From: Mucilaginibacter sp. 44-25
GTDB lineage: Bacteria; Bacteroidota; Bacteroidia; Sphingobacteriales; Sphingobacteriaceae
NCBI GenBank assembly: GCA_001898335.1
Contig: MKTS01000013.1
Span: 453,343-517,342 of the forward strand
Direction: 5' to 3'
DNA: 64,000 nt
Position 1 is the stretch's first letter, and each line of letters begins with the position of its first letter. This document shows, piece after piece, positions 41,850 through 50,969 of this stretch. The notes below the pieces were generated by a model that searched no databases, was not told the DNA's origin, and was given only the letters and a program-made list of their open reading frames with translations. The translations under genes and the position numbers were made by a program.

Positions 41850-43181
41850 TTACACAGGCAACACAACACTGCTCGTAAAGCAAAAATTGCAACTATTAAG
41901 TACTAATTGGCCACCATGAGCATCCACTATCTCACGGCAAAGCCATAAGCCCATACCGGCACCTACTTCCATAATATTATTACGATAAAATGCTGTGGTT
42001 AAATTAACCGTATCAACGGCCGGTGCCGCTATGCTGTTTTCTACCCTCAAAACCATTTTCCGAAGTTCATGGTCAAAACCAACGGTACATTTTATGTCTT
42101 TACCATTCACACTGTATTTAATGGCATTCACCAGCAAATTAGCTATCACTATGCGTATTTTTTCCTTATCAGCGGTAATCGTAAAATTGTCTGTTTCCTT
42201 ATTAAAATGGATATTCATCCGGACATCCTTCTCCGTTGCCAGCGCTCTTAACTGGTAACTTACTTTCAGGAACAGGTCTGAAAGATCAAACTTATCAGAC
42301 TTAAGTACCAAACGCCCGGCCTTGATCTGGCTGATCAGTAAAAATTCTTCAACAATATTTTGCAGGCGATTGATCTCATCCATCTGGCTATTTAAAACTT
42401 CCGCCATCTGGTCGGTTATAGCTGGCCGCTTTAAGTTAACCTCAAGTTCGGCGCGCATTATGGCAAGCGGGGTTTTAAGTTCATGAGACGCGGAGGCAAA
42501 GAAATTTTGTTGTTGTTGCAGGGCAAAATCAATACGCTGGAGCATGTCATTAATGGTTTCGGCAAGTTCCTGTAATTCATCATTACTTTGCTTTACCGGC
42601 ACTCGCTCCTTAAGTTCACCCCCGGTAATATTTTTAGTTTTATTGATAATTTGTTGAAGGGGCTTTAAAAAAATGCGTGCCAGCCAAAATGATATCATCC
42701 CGGAGATAAGCACGCTTACCACGGTAGATAATAATAAAAGCAGCAGTAAATAACGTAGTGTGGCTTCGAGCGAATCGGCATTTACGGCAAAAAGTAATTC
42801 GGCAGGGTTATCATCACTGGTATTTACTACATATGCCACCCGGTAACCTAATGTATCTGTAACCCCTGTATGCCCTGGGATATTTACTTTGCTGATAGCG
42901 CCGGGCGACTGGAACAGCAGGGTTTTACTACCATTGTAATTACGTGCGAAGATTTTCAGGAAAGTGTTTTTTTCGGGCAACGGAATAATTACCGGATTAA
43001 CTTCGGTTTTATCCAAAAGTGCTTTGGCACGCGATAGCAGGTAACGGTTATTGTCGGCTATGATCAGGCGCTTTATTTTATAGTAGCTATACAAGTTGAG
43101 CCCTATACTTAACAGCGTGAAGACCAATGCAAAAGCAGAGGTAATTTTTAAACGTATACCAGGTTGCCCGGTGATTTTCAT
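41850..43181 (-). CDS. Sensor histidine kinase with HAMP domain (CusS-like)
   Basis: A 443-residue kinase. First membrane helix at about 13-33, periplasmic sensor about 38-140, second helix about 142-168 (LLLLLLLSTVVSVLISGMI), HAMP about 170-222, HisKA with His233 (ASASHELKTPLAIM), and HATPase_c (NLLVNAIKYSV, GAGMGLWLCREIVDAHGG). The layout is that of EnvZ/CusS-class kinases. It is directly downstream of its response regulator gene (1-bp gap). The stimulus is unknown. Upstream 41694-41849 shows no gene. Confidence 0.9.
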   Translation of the reverse strand: MKITGQPGIRLKITSAFALVFTLLSIGLNLYSYYKIKRLIIADNNRYLLSRAKALLDKTEVNPVIIPLPEKNTFLKIFARNYNGSKTLLFQSPGAISKVNIPGHTGVTDTLGYRVAYVVNTSDDNPAELLFAVNADSLEATLRYLLLLLLLSTVVSVLISGMISFWLARIFLKPLQQIINKTKNITGGELKERVPVKQSNDELQELAETINDMLQRIDFALQQQQNFFASASHELKTPLAIMRAELEVNLKRPAITDQMAEVLNSQMDEINRLQNIVEEFLLISQIKAGRLVLKSDKFDLSDLFLKVSYQLRALATEKDVRMNIHFNKETDNFTITADKEKIRIVIANLLVNAIKYSVNGKDIKCTVGFDHELRKMVLRVENSIAAPAVDTVNLTTAFYRNNIMEVGAGMGLWLCREIVDAHGGQLVLNSCNFCFTSSVVLPV

Positions 43182-43182
43182 A

Positions 43183-43860
43183 CTACCGCGTTTTTCCTTT
43201 TATCGTATACCCTCTGCCAATAACAGTGTGGATAAGCGGATGATCGGCATCTTTATCAATTTTTTTCCGCAACTGGTACAGGTGTACCTCAATTACGTTA
43301 CTGCCGGGGTCAAAATTCATGTCCCATACCTTTTCCAATATTTGCGTTTTGGTTACCACACGGTTAGCATTGTTCACCAAAAATTCTAACAAAGCAAACT
43401 CCCGGTTGCTTAGGGTAATCTCTCTGCCGGCACGTGTTACTTCACGGGTGTATAGGTCCATCTCCACATCCTCAAATTTGAGTTTGGCCGTTTGCTGCCC
43501 GGCGTTCCGCCTTTGAACGGCACGTACCCTGGCCAAAAGCTCGTCCAGTTCAAAAGGCTTTCTGAGATAATCTATAGCGCCGAGGTCCAATCCTTTAATC
43601 ACATTCTCGGTATCGCCCAGCGCGCTAAGAATAATAACCGGTACGGTATTACCCAAACTTTGCAGGTTTTTAAGCACATCAAACCCATTCATACCGGGCA
43701 GCATCAAATCCAACAACAACAGGTCATAAGCATTTACCATAAGCGCCTCCAAACCCGCCGCACCATCTTTAATATGATCGCAAACATGACCATTTTGTGT
43801 AAGGCCCGCGCAAATAAAACTTCCCAGCTTGGGTTCGTCCTCAATCACCATTATCTTCAT
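43183..43860 (-). CDS. OmpR/CusR-family response regulator
   Basis: A 225-residue regulator. The receiver has the acidic pocket VIEDEP, phospho-acceptor Asp51 (LLLLDLMLPGMNG), Thr/Ser region (VIILSALG) and Lys in YLRKPFEL. The winged-helix DNA-binding domain occupies about 130-222 (REITLSNREFALLEFLVNNA, VIEVHLYQLRKKID, VIGRGYTIKG). Its start overlaps the stop of the proline-rich membrane protein gene by 4 bp (ATGA), so all three genes are one operon. Confidence 0.92.
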   Translation of the reverse strand: MKIMVIEDEPKLGSFICAGLTQNGHVCDHIKDGAAGLEALMVNAYDLLLLDLMLPGMNGFDVLKNLQSLGNTVPVIILSALGDTENVIKGLDLGAIDYLRKPFELDELLARVRAVQRRNAGQQTAKLKFEDVEMDLYTREVTRAGREITLSNREFALLEFLVNNANRVVTKTQILEKVWDMNFDPGSNVIEVHLYQLRKKIDKDADHPLIHTVIGRGYTIKGKTR

Positions 43861-44591
43861 CTTATCATAAAAGTTTTATTGTCAATAGTAATACTGATCA
43901 CGATGTATACCATATCATGATGAATGTTTACAAAACCCTGTTCATCCTCGCGTTTTACCGCAAGCAGTTTAAAATTATGGCCGTTTTTTATCAGGCCCTG
44001 TATGTCTTCTACCTGCTCGGGCTTAAAATGAAACAACTTTCCGGGCGCTTGCAGGGCCGCTACACCGCCGTAGCCATCTGTTATAATGGCGGGTTTATCG
44101 ATTTGGAAAAGTGTAGAGGGGCCGCCCTGTGGAATGCGTGGTGGCGTTGGCAACTCATCAACACCTGTTTCTTTGCTTGTGCGAAGGTTTTTGATATGAT
44201 GCAATTGATAGGTGACGGCTTCATCATCTGGTTGTGAGTTATACTGAATTTCTACTTCATCACCAGGTTGCGCGACCGATAAAACAGCCCGCGCAGTATG
44301 TGGCCTAAACTCAAAGGTCAATTCGCCTTGTCCGCTTGTTTGCAACTTTATTCCGTTAATATCCAGGTGTACGTTGTTTACATAACCAACTACCTTACCC
44401 TTAGCAACCTTTAGTTCTTCTGATACCGGGGGCACACCCGCAGGCGGTGGCCCGGGTAATGGCGGAGGCCCCGGCGGGCCGGACAGGTTGATCTTATATA
44501 ACAGGATGCCTATTACCAATAACAGCGCTACAATGCATACCAACAGTATGACATTTAATGCTGAATAAGATTTTTCTGGCTTACCGGTCAT
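43857..44591 (-). CDS. Membrane-anchored proline-rich protein with two beta domains
   Basis: A 244-residue protein: cytosolic N-terminus, one membrane helix (NVILLVCIVALLLVIGILLY, about 13-33), a Pro/Gly-rich linker (PPGPPPLPGPPPAGVPP), then two OB-like beta modules (GKVVGYVNNVHLDINGIKLQT and the C-terminal QGFVNIHHDMVYIVIS region). The first module resembles those of the secreted proline-rich protein at 45981-46751, so they are paralogues. Overlap with the response regulator gene ties it to that two-component system, perhaps as a periplasmic ligand sensor or target. No known family is recognised. Confidence 0.6.
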   Translation of the reverse strand: MTGKPEKSYSALNVILLVCIVALLLVIGILLYKINLSGPPGPPPLPGPPPAGVPPVSEELKVAKGKVVGYVNNVHLDINGIKLQTSGQGELTFEFRPHTARAVLSVAQPGDEVEIQYNSQPDDEAVTYQLHHIKNLRTSKETGVDELPTPPRIPQGGPSTLFQIDKPAIITDGYGGVAALQAPGKLFHFKPEQVEDIQGLIKNGHNFKLLAVKREDEQGFVNIHHDMVYIVISITIDNKTFMIR

Positions 44592-44653
44592 TACTAAAAA
44601 ATTGATATTAATGCATATAAACTTACCTTATTGCAGGCATTGTTTTACGCCGT

Positions 44654-45790
44654 TTAATCCTTCTTTTTTTGGGGCGGTTTTGCATTTCGGTTAGGCCCTA
44701 ACTGTGTACCCAAAATACCATTCTCTACCCAGGCACCTATAGAAAGTTCATCGCTTCCATCCTTTCCGTTGGTAAGTGGTTTAAAAAGCGGAGTGGCTAT
44801 CTCAATACTATGCCTGCCCGGCCTGCCTTTAACATTTACCGCTTCAACAGATACCAGCATAGTAGCCTCATTTTTAAAAGGGATAGTTGTGTACCAATCA
44901 TTACGTTCAGGATCAAAACTCATAGTATATGTTTGTCCATCGCCGGTAAAACATGCTACTTGTTTTACGGCATCCGCGCCAAGCACGGTTGCTCTTATCT
45001 CTGTTCGGTCCCCTTGCAATGCATTATTGAGCCTGTACAACCTGTAATCGACAGGGCTGGTGATCATTACAAACGGAAACGGATCTTCCAGCGCCCTGAA
45101 ACGCCATGACACTACACCATCATCTATACTGATAATAGAATAACCCACCGGCCCTTCTTCTATTTGCCCGGTTGAGCGTGTCGCGGTATATACCGTATGA
45201 TGGTTATTGGCAACCTCGTTATAATGGGTATGGCCCATAGTTACTAAAGCAACCTGGTATTTTCGCAATAAATCCAATAACTTTTGCCTTTCGTTAGCAT
45301 CCTTCAGATCATCCGGATAGGTATGCATAAATACCGCGCATGTATCATCTCCGCATTCCCGCAGATAGTTTTCAAGCGTTTGCAACTGTTCCGCTCCAAA
45401 ACGGAAATCGGGGCCGCCAGTGCCGGGGCCGCAAACATCCAGGAAAATGCAATGCACCCCTTTTATAGTTTTTTTAAATGGCAAACGCTCCGGCTTAAGG
45501 GTATTATAAAAATTATCCAGGCTGCCTTGTTCCATATCATGGTCGCCTGTTAAAATATAAACCGGTACATCCAGCATTTTCAGAGCAGGTGTAATTAAAC
45601 GGTACTGCTCGGCAAGGCCATTATCGGCATTATCGCCCGGCAGTAATACAAAATCGAGTTGGCTGCCAATCTCCACTGCAATCTGGGCGGTGATGCTTAA
45701 AAAGTCCTTGTAGTTTTGTTGTTTGGCATCGGTAAGATGCAGATCTCCAATATGGGCGAGCAAAAGTGGTTTTTGTTTTTCGGTAAACAT
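44654..45790 (-). CDS. Calcineurin-like metallophosphoesterase
   Basis: A 378-residue cytosolic protein with the complete dinuclear metal site: AHIGDLHLTD (D-x-H), VLLPGDNADNG (GD-x-D variant), YILTGDHDME (GDHD in place of GNHD), VFMHTYPDD and TMGHTHYNEV (GH-x-H). A C-terminal beta domain (about 255-345) may recognise the substrate. No signal peptide is seen. The Asp-for-Asn change in the GNHD motif is found in some cyclic-nucleotide-type esterases but can also lower activity. It lies between the two proline-rich protein genes, on the same strand. Confidence 0.82.
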   Translation of the reverse strand: MFTEKQKPLLLAHIGDLHLTDAKQQNYKDFLSITAQIAVEIGSQLDFVLLPGDNADNGLAEQYRLITPALKMLDVPVYILTGDHDMEQGSLDNFYNTLKPERLPFKKTIKGVHCIFLDVCGPGTGGPDFRFGAEQLQTLENYLRECGDDTCAVFMHTYPDDLKDANERQKLLDLLRKYQVALVTMGHTHYNEVANNHHTVYTATRSTGQIEEGPVGYSIISIDDGVVSWRFRALEDPFPFVMITSPVDYRLYRLNNALQGDRTEIRATVLGADAVKQVACFTGDGQTYTMSFDPERNDWYTTIPFKNEATMLVSVEAVNVKGRPGRHSIEIATPLFKPLTNGKDGSDELSIGAWVENGILGTQLGPNRNAKPPQKKKD

Positions 45791-45980
45791 GGTATCAGCT
45801 ATTTTTATTATTACTTATAACATCATATTTGCTTAATGTTCTCTTGTAAATAGTTTAAATGCAACAATAATTACCGTACCAACAATCGCTTATTCGCAGC
45901 AGGAATATTCTTAAATAGCCGCTCCCTAATAGGAGCGGCTATTGAGGCTACAAATAATAAAGTTAATGAGGCGTTTAAAA

Positions 45981-46751
45981 TTAGTTTACCAGGTAAGTTT
46001 GTCCTGACACCGACAATGTTCGCGCGTCGGTAACATCTACGTTTTTACTGGTTACCACACCCGACGGAACAGGCCTTTTTATACCAGTACCGGATATTTG
46101 TGCACCTATCTTTAAATAACCTGCCAGTTGTTCCACTGCGGCGGGCGGCAATGAAACCAACGTCTTTGAGCCCAGTACAACTCCATTAATGGTTCCGCGC
46201 GGGTCATGGTTAAGTTCAGAGATGGTTCCCGAAAAATTCCTGACCTGCTCTCCCTGCGGGTTTTGATCTACAGGTGGCGCGTTGTCTGTTATAGTATTGC
46301 TACCAGCTTTTAAACTAAACAATCTAAATGCAGTGCCTTCTGGTGTAACATCGTAGGTACCATTAACGCTAATTGCGTTGCCTTTAGGTGCTGCTTTCAT
46401 TAACTGCGCGCCTAAATGAGCCGGAAACTTTACCGATATGGTTTTATCAGCTGTTTTTAAACTAAACCCGTCATATTCGTAACGGTCATTTGCGGTGTAC
46501 TCAACAACCCTTCCGCTAATAGTGGTAAGCGCTCTCAGTGCTTGTGGAACAGGAGGGCCAGCCGGAATGCGCGGGCCGGGCTGGCCGGGCACCGGTGCCG
46601 GCAAAGCAGGCATGTTAGCTGGTGGTACACCTGCTACCAGGGCAGGCGGCGGTGGCGGAACGGGTGCTGCAATTTGTTGTTGTGCATATCCATAAGACGC
46701 TGACAGTAAAACCGCTGCTGTAAGCGTTAACATTTTAATTCCATTTTTCAT
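45981..46751 (-). CDS. Secreted proline-rich protein with tandem beta domains
   Basis: A 256-residue exported protein (signal peptide MKNGIKMLTLTAAVLLSASYGYAQ). A long Pro/Ala/Gly linker (about 28-75, with PVPPPPPALV) leads into two OB-like beta modules. The first starts TISGRVVEYTANDRYEYDGFS, the second NFSGTISELNHDPRGTINGVV. The module pattern (G-x-V, then D/N-G-x-x-L/V) matches the membrane-anchored protein at 43857-44591. Function is unknown. The linker suggests spanning of, or binding to, peptidoglycan. Confidence 0.6.
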   Translation of the reverse strand: MKNGIKMLTLTAAVLLSASYGYAQQQIAAPVPPPPPALVAGVPPANMPALPAPVPGQPGPRIPAGPPVPQALRALTTISGRVVEYTANDRYEYDGFSLKTADKTISVKFPAHLGAQLMKAAPKGNAISVNGTYDVTPEGTAFRLFSLKAGSNTITDNAPPVDQNPQGEQVRNFSGTISELNHDPRGTINGVVLGSKTLVSLPPAAVEQLAGYLKIGAQISGTGIKRPVPSGVVTSKNVDVTDARTLSVSGQTYLVN

Positions 46752-46860
46752 ATCTGTTTCTTTTTGTTTTATGACTCAAAATTCCGGTTGTCAACTGAAG
46801 AGGGTATGAATTGGAAATTAATTTTTCTTCATAAAGGGCACAATATCTCTTTCACACATC

Positions 46861-46881
46861 ATAGTTATAGTTTTTAACTAT
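46861..46881. promoter_or_regulatory. Dyad upstream of katG
   Basis: ATAGTTA-N7-TAACTAT, perfect 7-bp arms, 89 bp before the katG start. It also contains ATAG-N7-CTAT (46867-46881), one half of the OxyR four-element consensus. The other half is not found. It is a possible peroxide-responsive operator. Confidence 0.4.
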
Positions 46882-46969
46882 CCTTTATCGAAAAATTCGA
46901 TTGGCATTATGTTCATTTAACTCCTAACTTCACATTGTTAATGCACAGATACTAAAAACCAATTTTAAC

Positions 46970-49246
46970 ATGGAAAACAATTCAAATGACATCAGCAAAT
47001 GCCCGTTTCACAACGGCACGTTAAAACATAACACCGCAGGCGGCGGTACACGCAACCGCGACTGGTGGCCAAACCAGCTTAAACTGAATGTTTTGCGCCA
47101 GTACTCCGAGCTAAGCAACCCAATGGGCGAGGATTTTAATTATGCCGAAGAATTTAAAAGCCTTGACCTGGAAGCGATAAAAAAAGATCTGCATGAGCTG
47201 ATGACCGACTCACAAGACTGGTGGCCTGCTGATTTTGGGCATTATGGCGGCTTGTTTATCCGCATGGCATGGCATAGCGCGGGTACTTACCGGGTAACCG
47301 ATGGCCGCGGTGGCGCAGGCGCGGGAATGCAGCGCTTTGCCCCGCTAAACAGCTGGCCTGATAACGTAAGCCTGGATAAAGCCCGCAGGTTATTATGGCC
47401 AATTAAACAAAAGTATGGCCGTAAAATTTCCTGGGCCGATCTGATGATACTTACCGGCAACGTGGCGCTCGAATCCATGGGTTTTAAAACTTTTGGTTTC
47501 GGTGGCGGCCGGGCCGATGTTTGGGAGGCTGATGAATCGGTTTACTGGGGTGCCGAAACTACCTGGCTGGGTAATGATGAGCGTTATGCAGATGGCCAAC
47601 CGGGCGTTGCAGCGCACGGCGTGGTTTCATCTGATGAAAATGCCGATGGCAACATGCATGACCGTAAGTTGGAGCAACCACTCGCGGCAGCGCATATGGG
47701 CTTGATATATGTTAACCCTGAAGGACCGGATGGTAACCCTGACCCTATTATGGCCGCGAGAGATATTCGCGAAACCTTTGGCCGCATGGCTATGAATGAT
47801 GAAGAAACCGTTGCTCTGATTGCCGGCGGTCACAGCTTTGGTAAAACCCACGGCGCGGCATCATCAGACCATGTTGGCAAAGAACCAGAAGCAGCAGGAA
47901 TTGAAAGCCAGGGCTTTGGCTGGACTAACAGCTTTGGTTCAGGCAAGGGTGCCGACACGATTACCAGTGGTTTAGAGGTGACCTGGACCACCACACCGAC
48001 ACAATGGAGCAATAATTATTTTGAAAATCTTTTCGGTTTTGAGTGGGAGTTAACCAAAAGCCCTGGTGGTGCGCACCAATGGGTAGCCAAAACAGATCAG
48101 CATATTATTCCTGATGCTTATGATCCAAACAAAAAGCATCGCCCTACTATGCTTACCACCGACCTTTCTTTACGGTTCGACCCTGCATACGAAAAAATCT
48201 CAAGGCATTTTCTGGAGAACCCTGATGCTTTTGCTGACGCCTTTGCACGCGCATGGTTTAAATTAACCCACCGCGATATGGGGCCGCGTGCCTTATACCT
48301 TGGCGCGGATGTACCACAGGAAGAACTGCTTTGGCAAGATGTGATACCTGCCGTTAATCATCCGCTGGTGAATGATGCAGATATTGCGGCTTTGAAAAGT
48401 AAAATACTGGCTTCCGGTTTAAGTATATCAGAACTGGTTGGTACGGCTTGGGCATCTGCTTCTACCTTCCGCGGGTCTGATAAACGCGGAGGTGCTAACG
48501 GTGCACGTATACGCCTGGCCCCTCAGCGCTACTGGCAGGTAAATAACCCGGCGCAGTTACAAAAAGTGCTGAATGTTTTAGAAGGTATTCAGCATGATTT
48601 TAACGGCGCGCAAAGTGGTAGCAAAAAAATATCTCTTGCCGACCTGATCATACTGGCTGGTAATGCCGCCATTGAGAAAGCCGCCAAAGATGCCGGCCAT
48701 AATGTAACCGTGCCGTTTACACCTGGCCGCGGCGATGCTACACAGGAGCAAACCGATGTAGAATCATTCGGCTACCTTGAACCTCAGGCTGATGGTTTCC
48801 GCAACTACCGTAAAGGCCGTTCAAAAGCATCAACCGAAGAAATGCTGATTGATAAAGCGCAGTTGCTTACCCTTACCGCTCCCGAGCTTACGGTATTGAT
48901 GGGTGGTTTAAAAGTGCTGAATATTAATTACGACGATTCAAACCATGGCGTATTTACCTCGCGCCCCGGCCAGCTTACCAATGATTGGTTTGTGAACTTA
49001 CTGGATATGGGTACCGAGTGGAAAGCCGCTTCGCAGGATAAAGAAACCTACGCCGGCAATGACCGTGCTACAGGCCAAACCAAGTGGACCGGCACACGTG
49101 CCGACCTGGTATTTGGTTCAAACTCCGAACTCCGCGCAATAGCTGAAGTTTACGCCGCGGCTGATGCTGAACAGAAGTTTATAAAGGATTTTGTTGCCGC
49201 CTGGACCAAAATAACCAACCTTGACAGGTTTGATATTAAAAAGTAA
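46970..49246 (+). CDS. katG: Catalase-peroxidase KatG
   Basis: A 758-residue haem enzyme decomposing hydrogen peroxide in the cytosol. The distal site is Arg98, Trp101 and His102 in RMAWHSAGTYR. The proximal haem ligand His288 is in AGGHSFGKTHGA. The Tyr of the Met-Tyr-Trp adduct lies in the GLIYVNPEGP loop. The duplicated C-terminal peroxidase-like half (about 430-758) is complete. Length is normal and no frameshift is visible. It is monocistronic, preceded by a 218-bp gap with a dyad and followed by a bidirectional terminator. Confidence 0.97.
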   Translation: MENNSNDISKCPFHNGTLKHNTAGGGTRNRDWWPNQLKLNVLRQYSELSNPMGEDFNYAEEFKSLDLEAIKKDLHELMTDSQDWWPADFGHYGGLFIRMAWHSAGTYRVTDGRGGAGAGMQRFAPLNSWPDNVSLDKARRLLWPIKQKYGRKISWADLMILTGNVALESMGFKTFGFGGGRADVWEADESVYWGAETTWLGNDERYADGQPGVAAHGVVSSDENADGNMHDRKLEQPLAAAHMGLIYVNPEGPDGNPDPIMAARDIRETFGRMAMNDEETVALIAGGHSFGKTHGAASSDHVGKEPEAAGIESQGFGWTNSFGSGKGADTITSGLEVTWTTTPTQWSNNYFENLFGFEWELTKSPGGAHQWVAKTDQHIIPDAYDPNKKHRPTMLTTDLSLRFDPAYEKISRHFLENPDAFADAFARAWFKLTHRDMGPRALYLGADVPQEELLWQDVIPAVNHPLVNDADIAALKSKILASGLSISELVGTAWASASTFRGSDKRGGANGARIRLAPQRYWQVNNPAQLQKVLNVLEGIQHDFNGAQSGSKKISLADLIILAGNAAIEKAAKDAGHNVTVPFTPGRGDATQEQTDVESFGYLEPQADGFRNYRKGRSKASTEEMLIDKAQLLTLTAPELTVLMGGLKVLNINYDDSNHGVFTSRPGQLTNDWFVNLLDMGTEWKAASQDKETYAGNDRATGQTKWTGTRADLVFGSNSELRAIAEVYAAADAEQKFIKDFVAAWTKITNLDRFDIKK

Positions 49247-49262
49247 GGAAACTTCATCTCAT

Positions 49263-49300
49263 AAAAAAGACCGTGGCAGCATTTGTCACGGTCTTTTTTT
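49263..49300. terminator. Bidirectional terminator between katG and phosphatase genes
   Basis: AAAAAAGACCGTG (49263-49275) pairs with CACGGTCTTTTTT (49287-49299), giving A-run and T-run flanks on both strands. Confidence 0.85.
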
Positions 49301-49313
49301 TATGTAATGCTCT

Positions 49314-50369
49314 CTATAATGCCTTTGATATTTTAAAAGCGTCTAAGGGTTTATCCGGCGCACCAACTACAAAATATTCCCCGTTTAAGGTAAGTATTCC
49401 ATCTTTTTTGCTGATGTCTATCCGTAAAAAGCCATGCTGTGTTTCGTTACTGGCATCAAGGGTAACCTCATCGGTATCCAAACCTATAAAGCGAGGATCG
49501 GTAGTTTGGGCAATGCTATGCAACTCTTCAAAACCACCAGCGCCGGCAACAATAAAAGGCACCTGCTTACCATCAGAAGCATAACGGCGCGTAAAGCGCT
49601 GGTAATTGTGTACATGGCCGCTAAAAACAATATCAGGCTTAACCCCTGTATGCGTAAATACCTCATTAAGCATATTGATCATGGGTAGGCTTGAACCATG
49701 ATTGGTATCGGCCGAGTAAGGCGCGTGGTGCATGCACAAAATGAGCAGTTTATCTTTTGGCGCGTTAATAAGTTCCTGTTGAAACCAAGCCTGCTGATCT
49801 GGCATTACCGCTCCAAACTTGGGCACATTGGTATGTAAGCCAATAAATGTGGCCAGCGGCGTTTCCAGTGTCCAGTATACATTGGGTTGTACCATACTTT
49901 TGCGCATGGCATTACCGCTAAAACTTACTGTTTCCGGTTGCCGGGTACAAAAGACCTTTACAAAAGCGTCAAGGCTTTGGTATGGCTGCGCGTCGGGGTT
50001 AACATCGCTGTCATGGTTTCCGGCTATAGCAAAAACCGGCCCTTTAAAAGCATCAAAAGGTTTAAAAAACTGCTCCGGGTATTGAGTCGCTTCGCCGTAA
50101 TGATAAACCAGATCACCCAGGTGGTAAATAAATTCTCCCGCAGGCTGTTGCGCTGCCATCATGGCAACCAGGTTGCCTCTTGCCTCTGGGCGCCCAAGGC
50201 CGCCCGTATCCCCCAGCATATAAAAACTCATGCTATCGGTATGTGCGGGGCGTATAACGTCTGTAATATTTAAATGATAGGGATATTTACCGGTAGGCTG
50301 TGGCAAGGGCCTTATCTTGTAGTTGTCGTCGGGCTGGTTGAGCTTAAGTACAGGCTTGTGGTAATTCAT
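49314..50369 (-). CDS. Purple-acid-phosphatase-like metallophosphoesterase
   Basis: A 351-residue protein with motifs FYMLGDTGGLG, IYHLGDLVYHYG, FAIAGNHDSD, LILCMHHAPYS and IVFSGHVHNYQRF, which make up the dinuclear metal site. The GDTG and GDLVYHYG forms are those of purple acid phosphatases. No signal peptide is obvious, so location is unclear (cytosolic by default). It hydrolyses phosphomonoesters or diesters; specificity cannot be set. It is convergent with katG. Confidence 0.85.
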   Translation of the reverse strand: MNYHKPVLKLNQPDDNYKIRPLPQPTGKYPYHLNITDVIRPAHTDSMSFYMLGDTGGLGRPEARGNLVAMMAAQQPAGEFIYHLGDLVYHYGEATQYPEQFFKPFDAFKGPVFAIAGNHDSDVNPDAQPYQSLDAFVKVFCTRQPETVSFSGNAMRKSMVQPNVYWTLETPLATFIGLHTNVPKFGAVMPDQQAWFQQELINAPKDKLLILCMHHAPYSADTNHGSSLPMINMLNEVFTHTGVKPDIVFSGHVHNYQRFTRRYASDGKQVPFIVAGAGGFEELHSIAQTTDPRFIGLDTDEVTLDASNETQHGFLRIDISKKDGILTLNGEYFVVGAPDKPLDAFKISKAL

Positions 50370-50481
50370 TTACAGTAGAAATAACAAATCATTCATAAAT
50401 GGTGCGAGTAATGCCCCGTACCAAATAAATGCTTTTGTTGTTGCCCTAATAATTTGATAATGTTATTAAAAGCTACGGATG

Positions 50482-50850
50482 TTATTTACTTAAACGAGGG
50501 CGTTTCTTTTTAAAATCGTTTGTATTATTTTGACCTGATGAAGCCGAATAACGATTAGGTTGAGGCGAGAAACGCTTTTGAGGCTTAAATTTGGGTGCTG
50601 ATGCCGGCTTATCTTCTGCAATGCGTACCTCTAACTGGCGGTCGCCTATGGTAAGGCCATCCAACGCCTCAATAGCGGCCTGGGCGCCTTCGGCCGTTTT
50701 CATATGAATAAAGCCAAAACCCTTGCTTTGCCTGGTCATTTTATCGCGCACGATAGTGAGAATATCAATATCGCCGTGCGGACCAAACATCTGGGCCAGG
50801 CCCATTTCGTCCATTTCGCGTGGGAAACCCACAACAAACAATTTTATCAT
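50482..50850 (-). CDS. RRM-domain RNA-binding protein
   Basis: A 122-residue protein: one RRM (residues 1-78) with RNP2 LFVVGF and RNP1 KGFGFIHM, then a basic Ser/Asn/Pro-rich tail (residues 85-122) with KKKRPRLSK at the end. Such small RRM proteins are abundant in Bacteroidota and bind mRNA or sRNA, acting in place of absent chaperones such as Hfq in some members. ATG 50850 starts MIKLFVVGF, the family's usual N-terminus. Upstream in-frame codons would add an unlikely extension. Confidence 0.9.
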   Translation of the reverse strand: MIKLFVVGFPREMDEMGLAQMFGPHGDIDILTIVRDKMTRQSKGFGFIHMKTAEGAQAAIEALDGLTIGDRQLEVRIAEDKPASAPKFKPQKRFSPQPNRYSASSGQNNTNDFKKKRPRLSK

Positions 50851-50969
50851 AAGTAGTTTACTACCGCAAAGGTACATAAACATTAAATAAAATAGCTGTT
50901 GATATGTATTTTTAAAATGCCCGCTGCCTCGTTATCACCAAGCCGCGGACATTTTAATCTTTTGTTTAT

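Noticed and set aside
46845..46905. Complete four-element OxyR site upstream of katG
   Set aside because: Only one ATAG-N7-CTAT pair exists; the elements expected 11 bp to either side are absent.
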